64,000 bases of DNA from Candidatus Tokpelaia hoelldoblerii (GTDB lineage Bacteria; Pseudomonadota; Alphaproteobacteria; Rhizobiales; Rhizobiaceae): the NCBI GenBank assembly GCA_002005325.1, contig CP017315.1:310001-374000 (forward strand). The letters run 5' to 3'. A model generated the notes under the pieces. That model was not told the origin of the DNA. It saw only the letters and a list, made by a program, of their open reading frames with translations, and searched no databases. The position numbers were made by a program, and so were the translations under genes. Position 1 is the stretch's first letter. Each line of letters begins with the position of its first letter. This document shows, one piece after another, positions 27,034 through 36,736 of this stretch.

Positions 27034-27612
27034 GTGGTAGAAATATCTTCGCCCATGTCCCCCGTTGTCTTGCGTTATGCCGGTTCCCTTTATGAACTGG
27101 CGGTCGGATCGCGCTGTGTTGACAGTGTCGGCAAACAGCTTGCAAACATTGCGGAAATGCTGGAGATGAGCGCCGATCTGCGCAGCCTCGTCAGCAGTTC
27201 GGCTTTTTCCTCTGATGTCCAGTTCAGGGCTATCAATGCCCTGCTTGAAAAAAGCGGTGCCGATACCGGCAAGGGCGGCGGGTTGCTGGTCGGCAATTTT
27301 TTGCGTGTTGTCGCCAAAGGGCAGCGCCTTTCCCTGCTGGCGGAAATGATTGCGGCGTTCCACCACCTTGCAGCCAAAGCGCGCGGTGAGGAAACGGCGG
27401 ATGTTGTTTGCGCTCATGCGCTTGATAAAGCGCAGGAAAAAGAATTAAAAACGGTACTCTCGAAACAGATCGGCAAGGATGTCGATCTGCGTGTGACGGT
27501 TGACCCCGCCATTCTTGGCGGCTTGATTGTCCGTGTCGGCTCACAGCAGATCGACACATCGCTGCGTACCAGATTGTCTTCGCTCAAGATTGCACTGAAA
27601 GAGGTCGGCTGA
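27034..27612 (+). CDS. atpH: ATP synthase F1 delta subunit
   Basis: A 192-residue OSCP-type subunit that joins the F1 head to the peripheral stalk. VVLRYAGSLYELAV at the start and the C-terminal VDLRVTVDPAILGGLIVRVG, the strongest family motif, identify it. The GTG at 27034, with AAAGAAAGAC ahead, is taken as the start; an ATG seven codons later is an alternative. First gene of atpHAGDC. The stop overlaps the atpA start (TGATG). As usual in alphaproteobacteria, the membrane F0 genes are not here. Confidence 0.94.
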   Translation: MVEISSPMSPVVLRYAGSLYELAVGSRCVDSVGKQLANIAEMLEMSADLRSLVSSSAFSSDVQFRAINALLEKSGADTGKGGGLLVGNFLRVVAKGQRLSLLAEMIAAFHHLAAKARGEETADVVCAHALDKAQEKELKTVLSKQIGKDVDLRVTVDPAILGGLIVRVGSQQIDTSLRTRLSSLKIALKEVG

Positions 27613-29141
27613 TGGATATCAAACCGTCGGAAATTTCCAAAATCCTGAAAGAGCAGATCAGGAATTTCGGCCATGAGGCTGAAGTTTCTGAAGTCGGTCA
27701 GGTTCTGTCTGTTGGCGATGGTATCGCCCGTGTTTACGGCCTGGACAATATCCAGGCGGGTGAAATGGTTGAATTCGCCAATGGCCTGCGGGGCATGGCG
27801 CTGAATCTGGAAGCCGACAATGTCGGGGTGGTTATTTTCGGTTCTGACCGTGAAATCCGCGAAGGTGATACAGTGCGCCGCACCCGTGCAATCGTTGATG
27901 TGCCGGTGGGCAGGGAATTGCTGGGCCGTGTTGTTGACGCGCTTGGCAATCCGATTGACGGCAAAGGGCCGATCAAGGCATCTGGGCGCCGCCGTGTTGA
28001 TGTGAAGGCGCCGGGTATTATCCCGCGTAAATCCGTGCATGAGCCGATGTCAACCGGCCTGAAGGCGGTTGATGCGCTGATTCCGATTGGCCGCGGCCAG
28101 CGTGAGCTGGTGATTGGTGACCGGCAGACCGGCAAGACCGCTATCCTGCTCGATACCTTTCTTAACCAGAGGCCGATTCATGAATCGGGTGAGGAAAAAG
28201 ACAAGCTTTATTGTGTTTATGTCGCTATCGGACAAAAACGCTCGACTGTGGCGCAGTTCGTGAAAGTGCTGGAAGAGCGCGGCGCGCTGGACTATTCCAT
28301 TGTTGTTGCCGCTACAGCTTCTGACCCGGCGCCGATGCAGTATATCGCTCCCTTTGCCGCTTGCGCCATGGGGGAATATTTCCGTGATAACGGCATGCAT
28401 GCGCTGATCGGCTATGATGATCTGTCCAAACAGGCGGTTGCCTATCGCCAGATGTCGCTGCTGCTGCGCCGTCCGCCGGGGCGTGAAGCCTATCCGGGTG
28501 ATGTTTTCTATCTGCATTCACGCCTGCTGGAACGCGCGGCGAAATTGAATGATGATAATGGCGCCGGTTCATTGACCGCCCTGCCGGTGATTGAGACACA
28601 GGCCAATGACGTTTCGGCCTATATTCCGACCAATGTGATTTCGATTACCGATGGCCAGATTTTCCTTGAAACCAACCTGTTCTATCAGGGCATCCGTCCG
28701 GCGGTAAATGTCGGCCTGTCGGTTTCGCGCGTTGGCTCTGCCGCGCAGGTGAAAGCGATGAAACAGGTTGCCGGATCCATTAAGGGCGAACTGGCGCAAT
28801 ATCGCGAAATGGCGGCTTTTGCCCAGTTCGGTTCAGACCTTGATACCGCAACCCAGCGTTTGCTCAATCGTGGCGCCCGTCTGACCGAGTTGCTGAAACA
28901 GCCGCAGTTCTCGCCGCTCAAGACGGAAGAACAGGTTGCGGTGATTTTCGCCGGTGTCAATGGTTATCTCGATGCGCTTCCTGTCAAGGAAGTCGGCCGT
29001 TTTGAGCAGGGCCTGCTGGCGCTGCTGCATGCCGGGCATCAGGAAATTCTTGATGATATCCGGGTCAAGAAACAGATCAGCGATGAAACAAAAGCAAATC
29101 TCAAGGCGGTGCTTGATTCTTACGCCAAGAGTTTTGTGTAA
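27612..29141 (+). CDS. atpA: ATP synthase F1 alpha subunit
   Basis: A 509-residue subunit, the regulatory nucleotide-binding partner of beta. Walker A is GDRQTGKTAI, and ALIGYDDLSKQAVAYRQMSL with RPPGREAYPGDVFYLHSRLL is the ATPase alpha signature region. The N-terminus MDIKPSEISKILKEQI is the usual delta-contacting helix. The length is normal. It overlaps atpH by one base and is followed by atpG after 18 bp. Confidence 0.98.
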   Translation: MDIKPSEISKILKEQIRNFGHEAEVSEVGQVLSVGDGIARVYGLDNIQAGEMVEFANGLRGMALNLEADNVGVVIFGSDREIREGDTVRRTRAIVDVPVGRELLGRVVDALGNPIDGKGPIKASGRRRVDVKAPGIIPRKSVHEPMSTGLKAVDALIPIGRGQRELVIGDRQTGKTAILLDTFLNQRPIHESGEEKDKLYCVYVAIGQKRSTVAQFVKVLEERGALDYSIVVAATASDPAPMQYIAPFAACAMGEYFRDNGMHALIGYDDLSKQAVAYRQMSLLLRRPPGREAYPGDVFYLHSRLLERAAKLNDDNGAGSLTALPVIETQANDVSAYIPTNVISITDGQIFLETNLFYQGIRPAVNVGLSVSRVGSAAQVKAMKQVAGSIKGELAQYREMAAFAQFGSDLDTATQRLLNRGARLTELLKQPQFSPLKTEEQVAVIFAGVNGYLDALPVKEVGRFEQGLLALLHAGHQEILDDIRVKKQISDETKANLKAVLDSYAKSFV

Positions 29142-29159
29142 AGGTGACGGGACAATTTC

Positions 29160-30065
29160 ATGGCTTCGCTTAAAGATCTGAGAGATCGTATCGCCTCGGT
29201 TAAGGCGACGCAGAAGATCACCAAAGCAATGCAGATGATTGCTGCAACACGGCTGCGCCGTGCGCAGGCGGCGGCCGAGGCGGCACGTCCCTATTCACAG
29301 CGTATGGCGGCGGTGCTGGCCAATATTGTCGATAATGTCGAATTGGCTGATGCCCCGAAACTGTTGACCGGCAATGGCCGGGCAGAGGTGCATCTGGTTG
29401 TTATCTGCACAGCCGAGCGTGGCCTTTGCGGCGGTTTCAATATGCAGATTATCCGCGCGGCCCGTGACTTTATCCGCAGCCTTTTGCACAATGGCAAGAC
29501 GGTTAAAATCATCACGGTGGGCAAAAAGGGGTTTGACGGCCTTAAAAGCAGCTTCGGCAAGGAAATGATTGAACATGTGGATTTTCGTGCTGTTAAACAT
29601 ATTGCCTATGCCAATGCCGAAATGATTGCAGAGAAGGTGCGCACTCTGTTTGAAAGGGGGGAATTCGATGTCTGCACCCTGTTTTATTCAAAGTTTCAGT
29701 CTGTGATCAGTCAGGTGCCGACCGCGGCGCAGATTGTTCCTGCCCCGCAGCTTGTTTTTGACGCGGCTGGGAAAACACAAAGTCAGGCGGTGGAGAAACA
29801 GGCGGCGACGGCATTCTATGAATATGAGCCGGATGCCGCCACGATTTTGAAGGAAATTGCCTCGCAGAACATTTCTGTCCAGATTTTTCAGGCCCTGCTT
29901 GAAAATGCTGCGGGTGAAATGGGTGCGAAAATGACTGCCATGGATAATGCGACCCGCAACGCGGGAGAAATGATTGACAAATTGTCAATCAGCTATAACC
30001 GCCAGCGTCAGGCGCAAATCACGACAGAACTGATTGAAATTATTGCGGGCGCGGAAGCGCTCTAA
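29160..30065 (+). CDS. atpG: ATP synthase F1 gamma subunit
   Basis: A 301-residue central rotor subunit. LKDLRDRIASVKATQKITKAM at the N-terminus and the C-terminal MDNATRNAGEMIDKLSISYN, family signature, form the two long coiled-coil helices that turn within the alpha-beta ring; TAERGLCGGFNMQI lies in the globular part. Its length is in the normal range. atpD follows 17 bp after the stop. Confidence 0.97.
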   Translation: MASLKDLRDRIASVKATQKITKAMQMIAATRLRRAQAAAEAARPYSQRMAAVLANIVDNVELADAPKLLTGNGRAEVHLVVICTAERGLCGGFNMQIIRAARDFIRSLLHNGKTVKIITVGKKGFDGLKSSFGKEMIEHVDFRAVKHIAYANAEMIAEKVRTLFERGEFDVCTLFYSKFQSVISQVPTAAQIVPAPQLVFDAAGKTQSQAVEKQAATAFYEYEPDAATILKEIASQNISVQIFQALLENAAGEMGAKMTAMDNATRNAGEMIDKLSISYNRQRQAQITTELIEIIAGAEAL

Positions 30066-30082
30066 TCGGAAGGTAAGGATCG

Positions 30083-31579
30083 ATGGTAAAAGCAGCGACC
30101 CCAAAGAAAACAGCCCCTGAAACGGCAAAAAAATCTGTTGCCGGAAAAAATACCGGGCACATCAAGCAGGTGATCGGCGCTGTCGTTGACGTTCAGTTTG
30201 ATGACAGCCTGCCGCTCATTCTCAATGCGCTTGAAACCGAGAATCTCGGCAACCGGATGGTTCTGGAAGTGGCGCAGCATCTGGGTGAGAACACCGTGCG
30301 CACCATTGCCATGGATTCGACGGAAGGTCTGGTCCGCGGTCAGGAAGTCATTGACACCGGCACACCAATTTCCGTGCCGGTTGGCGAGGCAACCCTTGGC
30401 CGTATCATGAATGTGATTGGTGAACCGGTTGACGAAATCGGCCCGATTGCCACAAAGACCGTGCGTGCTATTCACCAGCCGGCGCCGGAATATGTCGAAC
30501 AGTCGCCGGAGTCGGAAATTCTTGTTACCGGCATCAAGGTGGTGGATCTGCTCGCGCCTTATGCCAAGGGCGGCAAGATCGGCCTGTTTGGCGGTGCCGG
30601 TGTGGGTAAAACCGTGCTGATTATGGAACTGATCAACAATGTTGCCAAGGCGCATGGCGGGTATTCGGTTTTTGCCGGTGTGGGTGAGCGTACCCGTGAA
30701 GGCAATGACCTTTACTATGAAATGATTGAAAGCCACGTCAATGTTAATCCGAAGGAAAATGGCGGCTCGGCGGAAGGTTCCAAATGCGCGCTGGTTTATG
30801 GCCAGATGAACGAGCCTCCGGGCGCGCGTGCCCGCGTCGCCCTGTCCGGCCTGACCGTGGCTGAATATTTCCGTGACGAGGGGCAGGATGTACTGTTCTT
30901 TGTCGACAACATCTTCCGCTTCACACAGGCCGGTTCGGAAGTCTCGGCTCTGCTTGGCCGTATTCCGTCTGCCGTGGGCTACCAGCCGACTCTGGCGACC
31001 GATATGGGCGCGTTGCAGGAACGTATCACCACAACGACCAAGGGCTCTATCACCTCTGTGCAGGCAATTTACGTGCCGGCGGATGACTTGACAGATCCGG
31101 CGCCGGCAACATCCTTTGCCCACCTTGATGCAACAACGGTTCTTTCCCGTTCGATTGCGGAAAAGGGCATCTATCCGGCGGTGGATCCGCTCGATTCCAA
31201 TTCGCGTATGCTTGACCCGCTGATTGTTGGGGAAGAGCATTATGCAATTGCCCGTGAAGTGCAGACTATTCTGCAGCGCTATAAGTCCTTGCAGGATATT
31301 ATCGCTATTCTGGGGATGGACGAGCTTTCGGAAGAGGATAAAAACACGGTTGCCCGTGCCCGCAAGATCGAGCGTTTCCTGTCACAGCCGTTCCACGTGG
31401 CGGAAGTGTTTACCGGTTCGCCCGGCAAGCTTGTATCGCTTGAAGATACAATCAAGGGCTTCAAGGGGCTGTGCGCCGGTGAATATGACCACCTGCCGGA
31501 ACAGGCTTTCTACATGGTCGGCTCAATTGAAGAGGCCGTGGAAAAAGCGAAAAGCATGATGGGTGAGGCAGCGGCCTGA
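30083..31579 (+). CDS. atpD: ATP synthase F1 beta subunit
   Basis: A 498-residue catalytic subunit. Walker A is GGAGVGKTVLI, Walker B DVLFFVDNIFRF, and PSAVGYQPTLATDMG precedes the catalytic-site loop. About 25 residues rich in Lys, Ala and Thr precede the conserved GHIKQVIGAVVDVQFD; such an N-terminal extension is common in Brucella and Bartonella relatives. GGAAGGTAAGGATCG provides the ribosome site. A GC-rich hairpin lies in the 68-bp gap before atpC. Confidence 0.98.
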   Translation: MVKAATPKKTAPETAKKSVAGKNTGHIKQVIGAVVDVQFDDSLPLILNALETENLGNRMVLEVAQHLGENTVRTIAMDSTEGLVRGQEVIDTGTPISVPVGEATLGRIMNVIGEPVDEIGPIATKTVRAIHQPAPEYVEQSPESEILVTGIKVVDLLAPYAKGGKIGLFGGAGVGKTVLIMELINNVAKAHGGYSVFAGVGERTREGNDLYYEMIESHVNVNPKENGGSAEGSKCALVYGQMNEPPGARARVALSGLTVAEYFRDEGQDVLFFVDNIFRFTQAGSEVSALLGRIPSAVGYQPTLATDMGALQERITTTTKGSITSVQAIYVPADDLTDPAPATSFAHLDATTVLSRSIAEKGIYPAVDPLDSNSRMLDPLIVGEEHYAIAREVQTILQRYKSLQDIIAILGMDELSEEDKNTVARARKIERFLSQPFHVAEVFTGSPGKLVSLEDTIKGFKGLCAGEYDHLPEQAFYMVGSIEEAVEKAKSMMGEAAA

Positions 31580-31595
31580 TTATCAGGTAAACCAG

Positions 31596-31614
31596 CCGGC
31601 GGTCATGCCGCCGG
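31596..31614 (+). other. GC-rich hairpin between atpD and atpC
   Basis: CCGGCGG (31596-31602) pairs perfectly with CCGCCGG (31608-31614) across a TCATG loop. No T tail follows, so it is unlikely to terminate fully; it may act in mRNA processing or reduce atpC output, whose product has one copy against three of beta. Confidence 0.5.
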
Positions 31615-31647
31615 TTCGGACAGTGTTTGTGAATAAGGGTAAGCATA

Positions 31648-32076
31648 ATGGCCAAGACTTTCCTGTTTGAGCTTGTTTCGCCGGAAAAAATACTGTTTTC
31701 GGCAGAAGTGGAGTCTGTCATTCTGCCGGGCAGTGAAGGCTATTTGACTGTCATGGCCAATCATGCGCCGCTGATAACGGGGATTATCCCGGGTATTGTG
31801 CGTATTGCCAAAAGCAGTGACCTGAACTGGGCAGGTGAAGGAAATGGTGCTGCTTTTGTTGTTTTTGACGGTTTTGCTGATATTACGCCACAGAAATGTT
31901 CGCTGCTGGCGACTTCTATTGTACCACTGGAAGAGTTTAGCCCGGAAGACCTGGAACGGCGTATTGCGCAGGTGCAGGAAGCCTTTAACAATGCTGAAAC
32001 AGATGAACAGCGTAACCAGCTGGAAGATTTATTGCATCAGCTGACCACCGTGCGTGGTGTTTATACCGCTGCTTGA
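31648..32076 (+). CDS. atpC: ATP synthase F1 epsilon subunit
   Basis: A 142-residue subunit of the central stalk, which couples rotation and can inhibit ATP hydrolysis. FELVSPEKILFSAEVESVILPG, with GSEGYLTVMANHAPLITG, is the conserved beta-sandwich; the C-terminal part from about 90 is helical (LERRIAQVQEAFNNAET). GGGTAAGCATA precedes the ATG. Last gene of the operon, followed by a strong terminator. Confidence 0.95.
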   Translation: MAKTFLFELVSPEKILFSAEVESVILPGSEGYLTVMANHAPLITGIIPGIVRIAKSSDLNWAGEGNGAAFVVFDGFADITPQKCSLLATSIVPLEEFSPEDLERRIAQVQEAFNNAETDEQRNQLEDLLHQLTTVRGVYTAA

Positions 32077-32135
32077 GGCAGAGCGGTCTTCACCGATATT
32101 TAAATAGACAGATTTGCCATTTGTAACAAAGGCTT

Positions 32136-32163
32136 AAACCGGATTTTTAATCCGGTTTTTTTT
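32136..32163 (+). terminator. Rho-independent terminator of the atp operon
   Basis: AAACCGGAT (32136-32144) pairs perfectly with ATCCGGTTT (32150-32158) around TTTTA, followed by an uninterrupted run of T. It stands 60 bp past atpC and faces the convergent carrier gene. Confidence 0.9.
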
Positions 32164-32211
32164 ATTGTCCATAGCCATCAGCCACATAGGTGAAACAGTG
32201 TTCTGGAGGCG

Positions 32212-33672
32212 TCAGGACCACAGCGACAGGATCGGCCAGCCGACCAGCAGCAGTGTCGAGATGAAAATAACCCCGAAGATTGCGCCAAGACGCCAGAAAT
32301 CTTTTGATTTAACATAGCCGCAATTATAAATAATCACACCCGGGCCGGTCGCATAGGGTGTCAGACAACCCATAATACCGATGGAGAAGACCAGCAGCAT
32401 GCACAGATGTTGCAGATTGATGCCGGGAATGCTCTGGCCGATGGCCAGAATAACCGGCATCAGGGTTGTTGTATGGGCGGTCAGGCTGGCAAACAGGTAG
32501 TGCGAGAAGTAAAACACCAGTACCAGCACGACAACAGTGGCATCGGGAGAAAAATCTCTCAGGTGAGCGCTCATGGTCATGGAAAACCAGCCAAGGAAAC
32601 CTGACTGTTTCAGCCCGTTTGCCATGACAACCAGCGTGGCGAGGTTGACGAGCGTGTTCCATGCGCTGCTGTAATGGATAACATCTTTCCAATGCACCAC
32701 GCTTAACACCAGCATTAACGAAATTGCCAGAAGGCAGACGGCAGTTGCGTCGATAAATCTGCCGCCGAAGACCCATAATCCAAGACTTAACAGCACAAGG
32801 CCGATCAGGGTGGTCTCCTTGACCGAGAGCGCCCCCATTTCCTTCAGGGTTTTTCCCGCCCAGTCTGTCACTTCTCCACTGTGGGTTATTTCAGGTTTAT
32901 AAAGGATATAAGAAAGCCACGGCGCGATCACCAGCAGAATGATGCCAACCGGCAGAAAACCGAGAAACCAGTGCGCCCAGCTGATTTCCACGCCGATTTC
33001 CTTGGCCATTCCCAGGCCCACCACGTTTGGTGCAGCGCCGGTGACAAACATGGAAGAGCTAAGACTGGTGCTGATAATCATCATCCACATCAGATAGCCG
33101 CCGATACGGCGGGCGGACGGATTGTTGGGAAAGGATTGGAACAGCGGCGGCAAATTCCTGATAACCGGAAACACCGTACCGCCGGTGCGGGCGGTATTGG
33201 AAGGGGTGAAAGGGGCAAGCAGGACATCAATGATGACGATGGCGTAGCCCAGTGTCAGCGTGCGTTTGCCCATGAATTTCACCAGAAGCAGGGCGATACG
33301 CCGCCCCAGCCCGGAAACCTCATAGCCCAGCGCAAAGATAAAGGCGCCGAATACCAGCCAGACCGTGGTGCTGGAAAACCCTGCCAGTCCCCATTTCAGA
33401 GCCGCTTTGCTGGCGTTAAAACCGGGCTGCGCCAGTTCGGAAGCATCAAATAACAGGTATTGACTGCCGATAACGCAGACCGTGACGGCGATAAAACTGA
33501 TGGCGGTTGCCGGTATCGGTTCCAGAATCATGCCGATAATCATGGCGATGAACACGGCGAAATAACGCCATGCCTGCGGCGGCATACCGGCAGGGACAGG
33601 AACAAGCAGCAAAACGCCTAATGTGATAAGGGGAGCGAGGATTTTCCATAAACTATTGCTTTTTATGTGCAC
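32212..33672 (-). CDS. DASS-family anion carrier (dicarboxylate/tartrate/citrate type)
   Basis: A 486-residue carrier of the divalent anion:sodium symporter family, with about 12 membrane segments. The substrate-site loops are APFTPSNTARTGGTVFPVI (the SNT motif) and the second half-repeat around LFASLTAHTTTLMPVI; SSSMFVTGAAPNVVGL is also typical. It resembles the TtdT/CitT/YgjE branch, which exchanges tartrate, citrate or succinate, but the substrate cannot be told. The start is taken as the GTG at 33672, with GGGAG 10 bp ahead; this gives the usual family length, while an upstream in-frame start adds 26 unrelated residues. It lies downstream of rbsK on the same strand and may be expressed separately. 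Confidence 0.85.
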   Translation of the reverse strand: MHIKSNSLWKILAPLITLGVLLLVPVPAGMPPQAWRYFAVFIAMIIGMILEPIPATAISFIAVTVCVIGSQYLLFDASELAQPGFNASKAALKWGLAGFSSTTVWLVFGAFIFALGYEVSGLGRRIALLLVKFMGKRTLTLGYAIVIIDVLLAPFTPSNTARTGGTVFPVIRNLPPLFQSFPNNPSARRIGGYLMWMMIISTSLSSSMFVTGAAPNVVGLGMAKEIGVEISWAHWFLGFLPVGIILLVIAPWLSYILYKPEITHSGEVTDWAGKTLKEMGALSVKETTLIGLVLLSLGLWVFGGRFIDATAVCLLAISLMLVLSVVHWKDVIHYSSAWNTLVNLATLVVMANGLKQSGFLGWFSMTMSAHLRDFSPDATVVVLVLVFYFSHYLFASLTAHTTTLMPVILAIGQSIPGINLQHLCMLLVFSIGIMGCLTPYATGPGVIIYNCGYVKSKDFWRLGAIFGVIFISTLLLVGWPILSLWS

Positions 33673-33804
33673 CGCATTGTTACTCCCATCCCCTGTCCGG
33701 TATATTCTGCCTGCCGGTACAGAAGATAAAGGATTCCGCGTGTAAAGCAATCAAAATGTGCAGCCTGATTGAGGACAGGCCATGCTTTCATGATAAAGGC
33801 TGAA

Positions 33805-34755
33805 TTATATCTTTTCAATCCGCACATGCGGCTGTTGTTCAAGCAATGTCATGGCTTCCTCCCATGAGGGGGCGGCGTCAGAGGCGCCTTTTCTGGTTGT
33901 TGCCAGGGCGCCGCAGGCTGCAGCCACACGCACGCTTTCCCCAAGCGGCATATTCCGGGCCAGTGCGGTGGCAAGGCCGGCGTTGAAGCTGTCGCCTGCC
34001 GCAACACTGTCAACCGTCCTGACCTGAAGTGGCGGAATAAAGCCTGCTTCATCAGCGGAGAAAAAGCCTACACCCTGATTGCCAAGCTTGATAATCGCAG
34101 TTTCCAGCCCGCGTTCCATCAGCACATGGGCAGCGCGGCGGGCGGTTGCGTCGTCTGTCGGGCGGATACCGGTGAGTTTTTCCGTTTCCGTCTCATTCGG
34201 CGTCATGATATGGGCAAGGTGATAAAGCGTGTCCGGCAGGTGAGCGGGGGCCGGGGCCGGGTCAAGGATTACCATGCCGCCGGCTTCCCGCGCTATTGTT
34301 GCAGCGCGCAGGACTGCTTCAAATGGCACTTCCAGCTGCATCATCAAAATAGAAGCCTGCCGGATAACATTTTCTATCTGTGTTACATCCTGTGCGGTAA
34401 TGATCATATTGCTGCCGCCAGCAACGATAATGGTGTTTTCACCATCTTCATTGATAGTGATGGAGGCAATACCGGTCATTGCCTGCGGGAATACGTGCAG
34501 ACCTTGCAGATCAAGCCGGGTTTTTTCCAGATGTATGCGGGCAAAGTCGCCCAGTGTGTCAGAGCCGACCCATCCGGCAAGGCTGACCGGCAGTCCCATC
34601 CGGCTGGCGGCAACTGCCTGATTGGCGCCCTTGCCTCCAAGCCCGATGGAAAAATGGCTGGCGTGCAGGGTTTCACCGGCGCGGGGCAAAGCATGCACGC
34701 GGCTGGTCATGTCGATATTGATACTGCCGAAAACGGTGATGGAGGGTGTGGTCAT
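33805..34755 (-). CDS. rbsK: Ribokinase
   Basis: A 316-residue PfkB-family sugar kinase that makes ribose 5-phosphate. FGSINIDMTSRVHALPRAGET and GGKGANQAVAA at the N-terminus bind the sugar; DSVAAGDSFNAGLA holds the catalytic Asp and the anion hole. ILDPAPAPAHLP is typical of ribokinases. It is the last gene of rbsDACBK, 58 bp after rbsB. No rbsR repressor gene follows, unlike E. coli. Confidence 0.94.
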   Translation of the reverse strand: MTTPSITVFGSINIDMTSRVHALPRAGETLHASHFSIGLGGKGANQAVAASRMGLPVSLAGWVGSDTLGDFARIHLEKTRLDLQGLHVFPQAMTGIASITINEDGENTIIVAGGSNMIITAQDVTQIENVIRQASILMMQLEVPFEAVLRAATIAREAGGMVILDPAPAPAHLPDTLYHLAHIMTPNETETEKLTGIRPTDDATARRAAHVLMERGLETAIIKLGNQGVGFFSADEAGFIPPLQVRTVDSVAAGDSFNAGLATALARNMPLGESVRVAAACGALATTRKGASDAAPSWEEAMTLLEQQPHVRIEKI

Positions 34756-34813
34756 GCCTGTTTGCCGCCGGTTGGTTGTTACCGCAAAAACCTGTTTTGT
34801 TTTTGCAAGGATA

Positions 34814-35713
34814 TTATTGTGCGCTGTCTTTGGTGATCAGCTGCAGCGGTACCGGAATGTGGTTTGCAACTGTTTCTCCCTTGATAAGCTGATCTGCTGT
34901 TTTGACCCCCAGCCGGCCGATTTCTGCCGGTTGCTGGGCAATGGTGGCGTGAAGCACACCGCTTTTAACAGCGGCAATGCCGTCAGCCGTGCCATCAAAA
35001 CCGACAATGACGAGTTTGCGTCCCGCAGCCTGTGCGGCGCGGACAGCTCCCAAAGCCATTTCATCATTCTGGGCAAAAACCGCATCAACATTCTTGTGCG
35101 CCTGTAACAGGTTTTCTGTCACATTCAGCCCTTGTGTACGGTCAAAATTGGCCGGTTGTTTAGCAATAACGTCAAGGCCGACTGCCGCCACCGTTTTGTT
35201 AAAACCCGCGCCGCGTTCACGGGCAGCGGAGGTGCCGGGCACACCTTCAAGCTCAATAACCGTTCCCCTGCCGCCAAGCGCGGTGGCAATGGCTTTGGCC
35301 GCCATTTCGCCGCCGGCAACGTTATCAGAGGCGATATGGGCGGTAACCGTGCCGCCATTGCTCAACCGGTCAAGGGTGATGACCGGAATGTTCGCCCGGT
35401 TGGCGGCGATAACCGAATTGCGCACTGCGTCTGAATCTGTCGGATTGATAAGCAGAACCTTGATGCTGCGGCCAAGAATATCTTCCGTGCTGGATAATTC
35501 GCGCGCCGGATTATTCTGGCTGTCAAGCACCAGCAGCTCGTAGCCCATATCTTTGGCCTGCGCCTCGGCCGCATCTTTCAATGTGACAAAGAACGGATTG
35601 TTCAGTGTTGAAATCACCAGCCCGATCTTTTCAGCGGCCTGCGCCGCCATGCCTGGGAAAGAAAAAACGGTGGCGGCAGCAAGGGTGAGAAGAAGGCGAC
35701 GTGTCAGTTTCAT
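34814..35713 (-). CDS. rbsB: Ribose-binding periplasmic protein
   Basis: A 299-residue sugar-binding protein. The signal peptide MKLTRRLLLTLAAATVF is followed by a cleavage site near AAQA/AEK; the mature N-terminus IGLVISTLNNPFFVTLKDAA matches RbsB. DRLSNGGTVTAHIASDN and FDGTADGIAAV contain sugar-contacting residues of this family. The ATG at 35713 with GGGAG upstream is preferred over an upstream frame extension. It delivers ribose to the RbsC-RbsA importer, encoded by the genes just upstream. Confidence 0.95.
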   Translation of the reverse strand: MKLTRRLLLTLAAATVFSFPGMAAQAAEKIGLVISTLNNPFFVTLKDAAEAQAKDMGYELLVLDSQNNPARELSSTEDILGRSIKVLLINPTDSDAVRNSVIAANRANIPVITLDRLSNGGTVTAHIASDNVAGGEMAAKAIATALGGRGTVIELEGVPGTSAARERGAGFNKTVAAVGLDVIAKQPANFDRTQGLNVTENLLQAHKNVDAVFAQNDEMALGAVRAAQAAGRKLVIVGFDGTADGIAAVKSGVLHATIAQQPAEIGRLGVKTADQLIKGETVANHIPVPLQLITKDSAQ

Positions 35714-35748
35714 GGTAAAAATCTCCCGGTTTGTTGGCATGAACAAGT

Positions 35749-36714
35749 TTACGCGTTGGCGCGGCGATCAACAAGAACCGCCAGCAGAATGACCGCGCCT
35801 TTGGCAATCTGCTGATAATAGGATGAAACGCCGATAATGTTAAGGGCGTTGTTCAAAACCGCAATCATCAGCGCCCCGATGAGCGTGCCCCACAATGTGC
35901 CGCGTCCGCCGGACAGGCTGGTGCCGCCGACAACAAACGCGGCAATCGCGTCAAGTTCATAACCCGCCCCAGCCGTCGGCTGGGCGCTGCCGAGACGCGC
36001 CAGTTCAATCAGACTGGCGAGAGCGGCTGTTGCGCCGCACAGCGCATAAACGGTGATTTTAATGCGGCTGGTGGGCACACCGGCAAGCCGCGAGATGGTT
36101 TCATTACCGCCCAGTGCATAGACATAACGGCCGAATCGTGTGGCAGCGAGCAAAATCCCGCCAAGAATAAAGCACACCAGTGCGAGAAGAACCGGAAAGG
36201 GTAATTTGCCGATATAACCGGTACCGATAAAGGCAAAGCTGCCGGCGCTGCCGCCAAAGCCGAGATTGATTGTCTGCCCGCCGGTATAAAGCAGGGTGGC
36301 GCCGCGCAGCACCGACATGCTGACGAGGGTGGCGATAAAGGGCTGAATACGTCCGTAAGTGATAATCAGGCCGCTGACAGTGCCAAGCAGCAAGCCGAGC
36401 AGCAAGGCGGCACTGACGGCGACAAACATATCATAACCGGCGCCGATAAAGGACGCGGCCACTGCGCCGGTCATGGCAAGAACAGAACCGACCGACAGGT
36501 CAATGCCGCCGGTGAGAATGACAAAGGTCATGCCCAGCGCCAGCAGCGCATTCGGGGTGGCCTGCCGCATGAGATTGACAAGATTGGCCGGTTCAATAAA
36601 ACCCGGCTCTTTGATGGTGACGGCGATAACAAGCAGCACCAGCCCCCACAAAGCGCGGTTCATGAAAGCGGATTTTATGCCGTAAGCCAAAGGGGAAGGG
36701 GAACGGGCGGACAC
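35749..36714 (-). CDS. rbsC: Ribose ABC transporter permease
   Basis: A 321-residue inner-membrane permease with eight to ten helices. MTFVILTGGIDLSVGSVLA and the coupling region GGNETISRLAGVPTSRIKI are diagnostic of the carbohydrate (CUT2) permeases, as is GGTSLSGGRGTLWGT. The start is a GTG at 36714 with AAAGGAAG close ahead; an ATG at residue 18 is an alternative. It lies 22 bp after rbsA and 35 bp before rbsB. Confidence 0.94.
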   Translation of the reverse strand: MSARSPSPLAYGIKSAFMNRALWGLVLLVIAVTIKEPGFIEPANLVNLMRQATPNALLALGMTFVILTGGIDLSVGSVLAMTGAVAASFIGAGYDMFVAVSAALLLGLLLGTVSGLIITYGRIQPFIATLVSMSVLRGATLLYTGGQTINLGFGGSAGSFAFIGTGYIGKLPFPVLLALVCFILGGILLAATRFGRYVYALGGNETISRLAGVPTSRIKITVYALCGATAALASLIELARLGSAQPTAGAGYELDAIAAFVVGGTSLSGGRGTLWGTLIGALMIAVLNNALNIIGVSSYYQQIAKGAVILLAVLVDRRANA

Positions 36715-36736
36715 GGGGCTTCCTTTCTCGGGGTTT

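Noticed and set aside
27034..32076. ATP synthase operon lacking F0 subunits taken as incomplete
   Set aside because: In alphaproteobacteria the F0 genes normally form a separate operon elsewhere, so atpHAGDC alone is complete.
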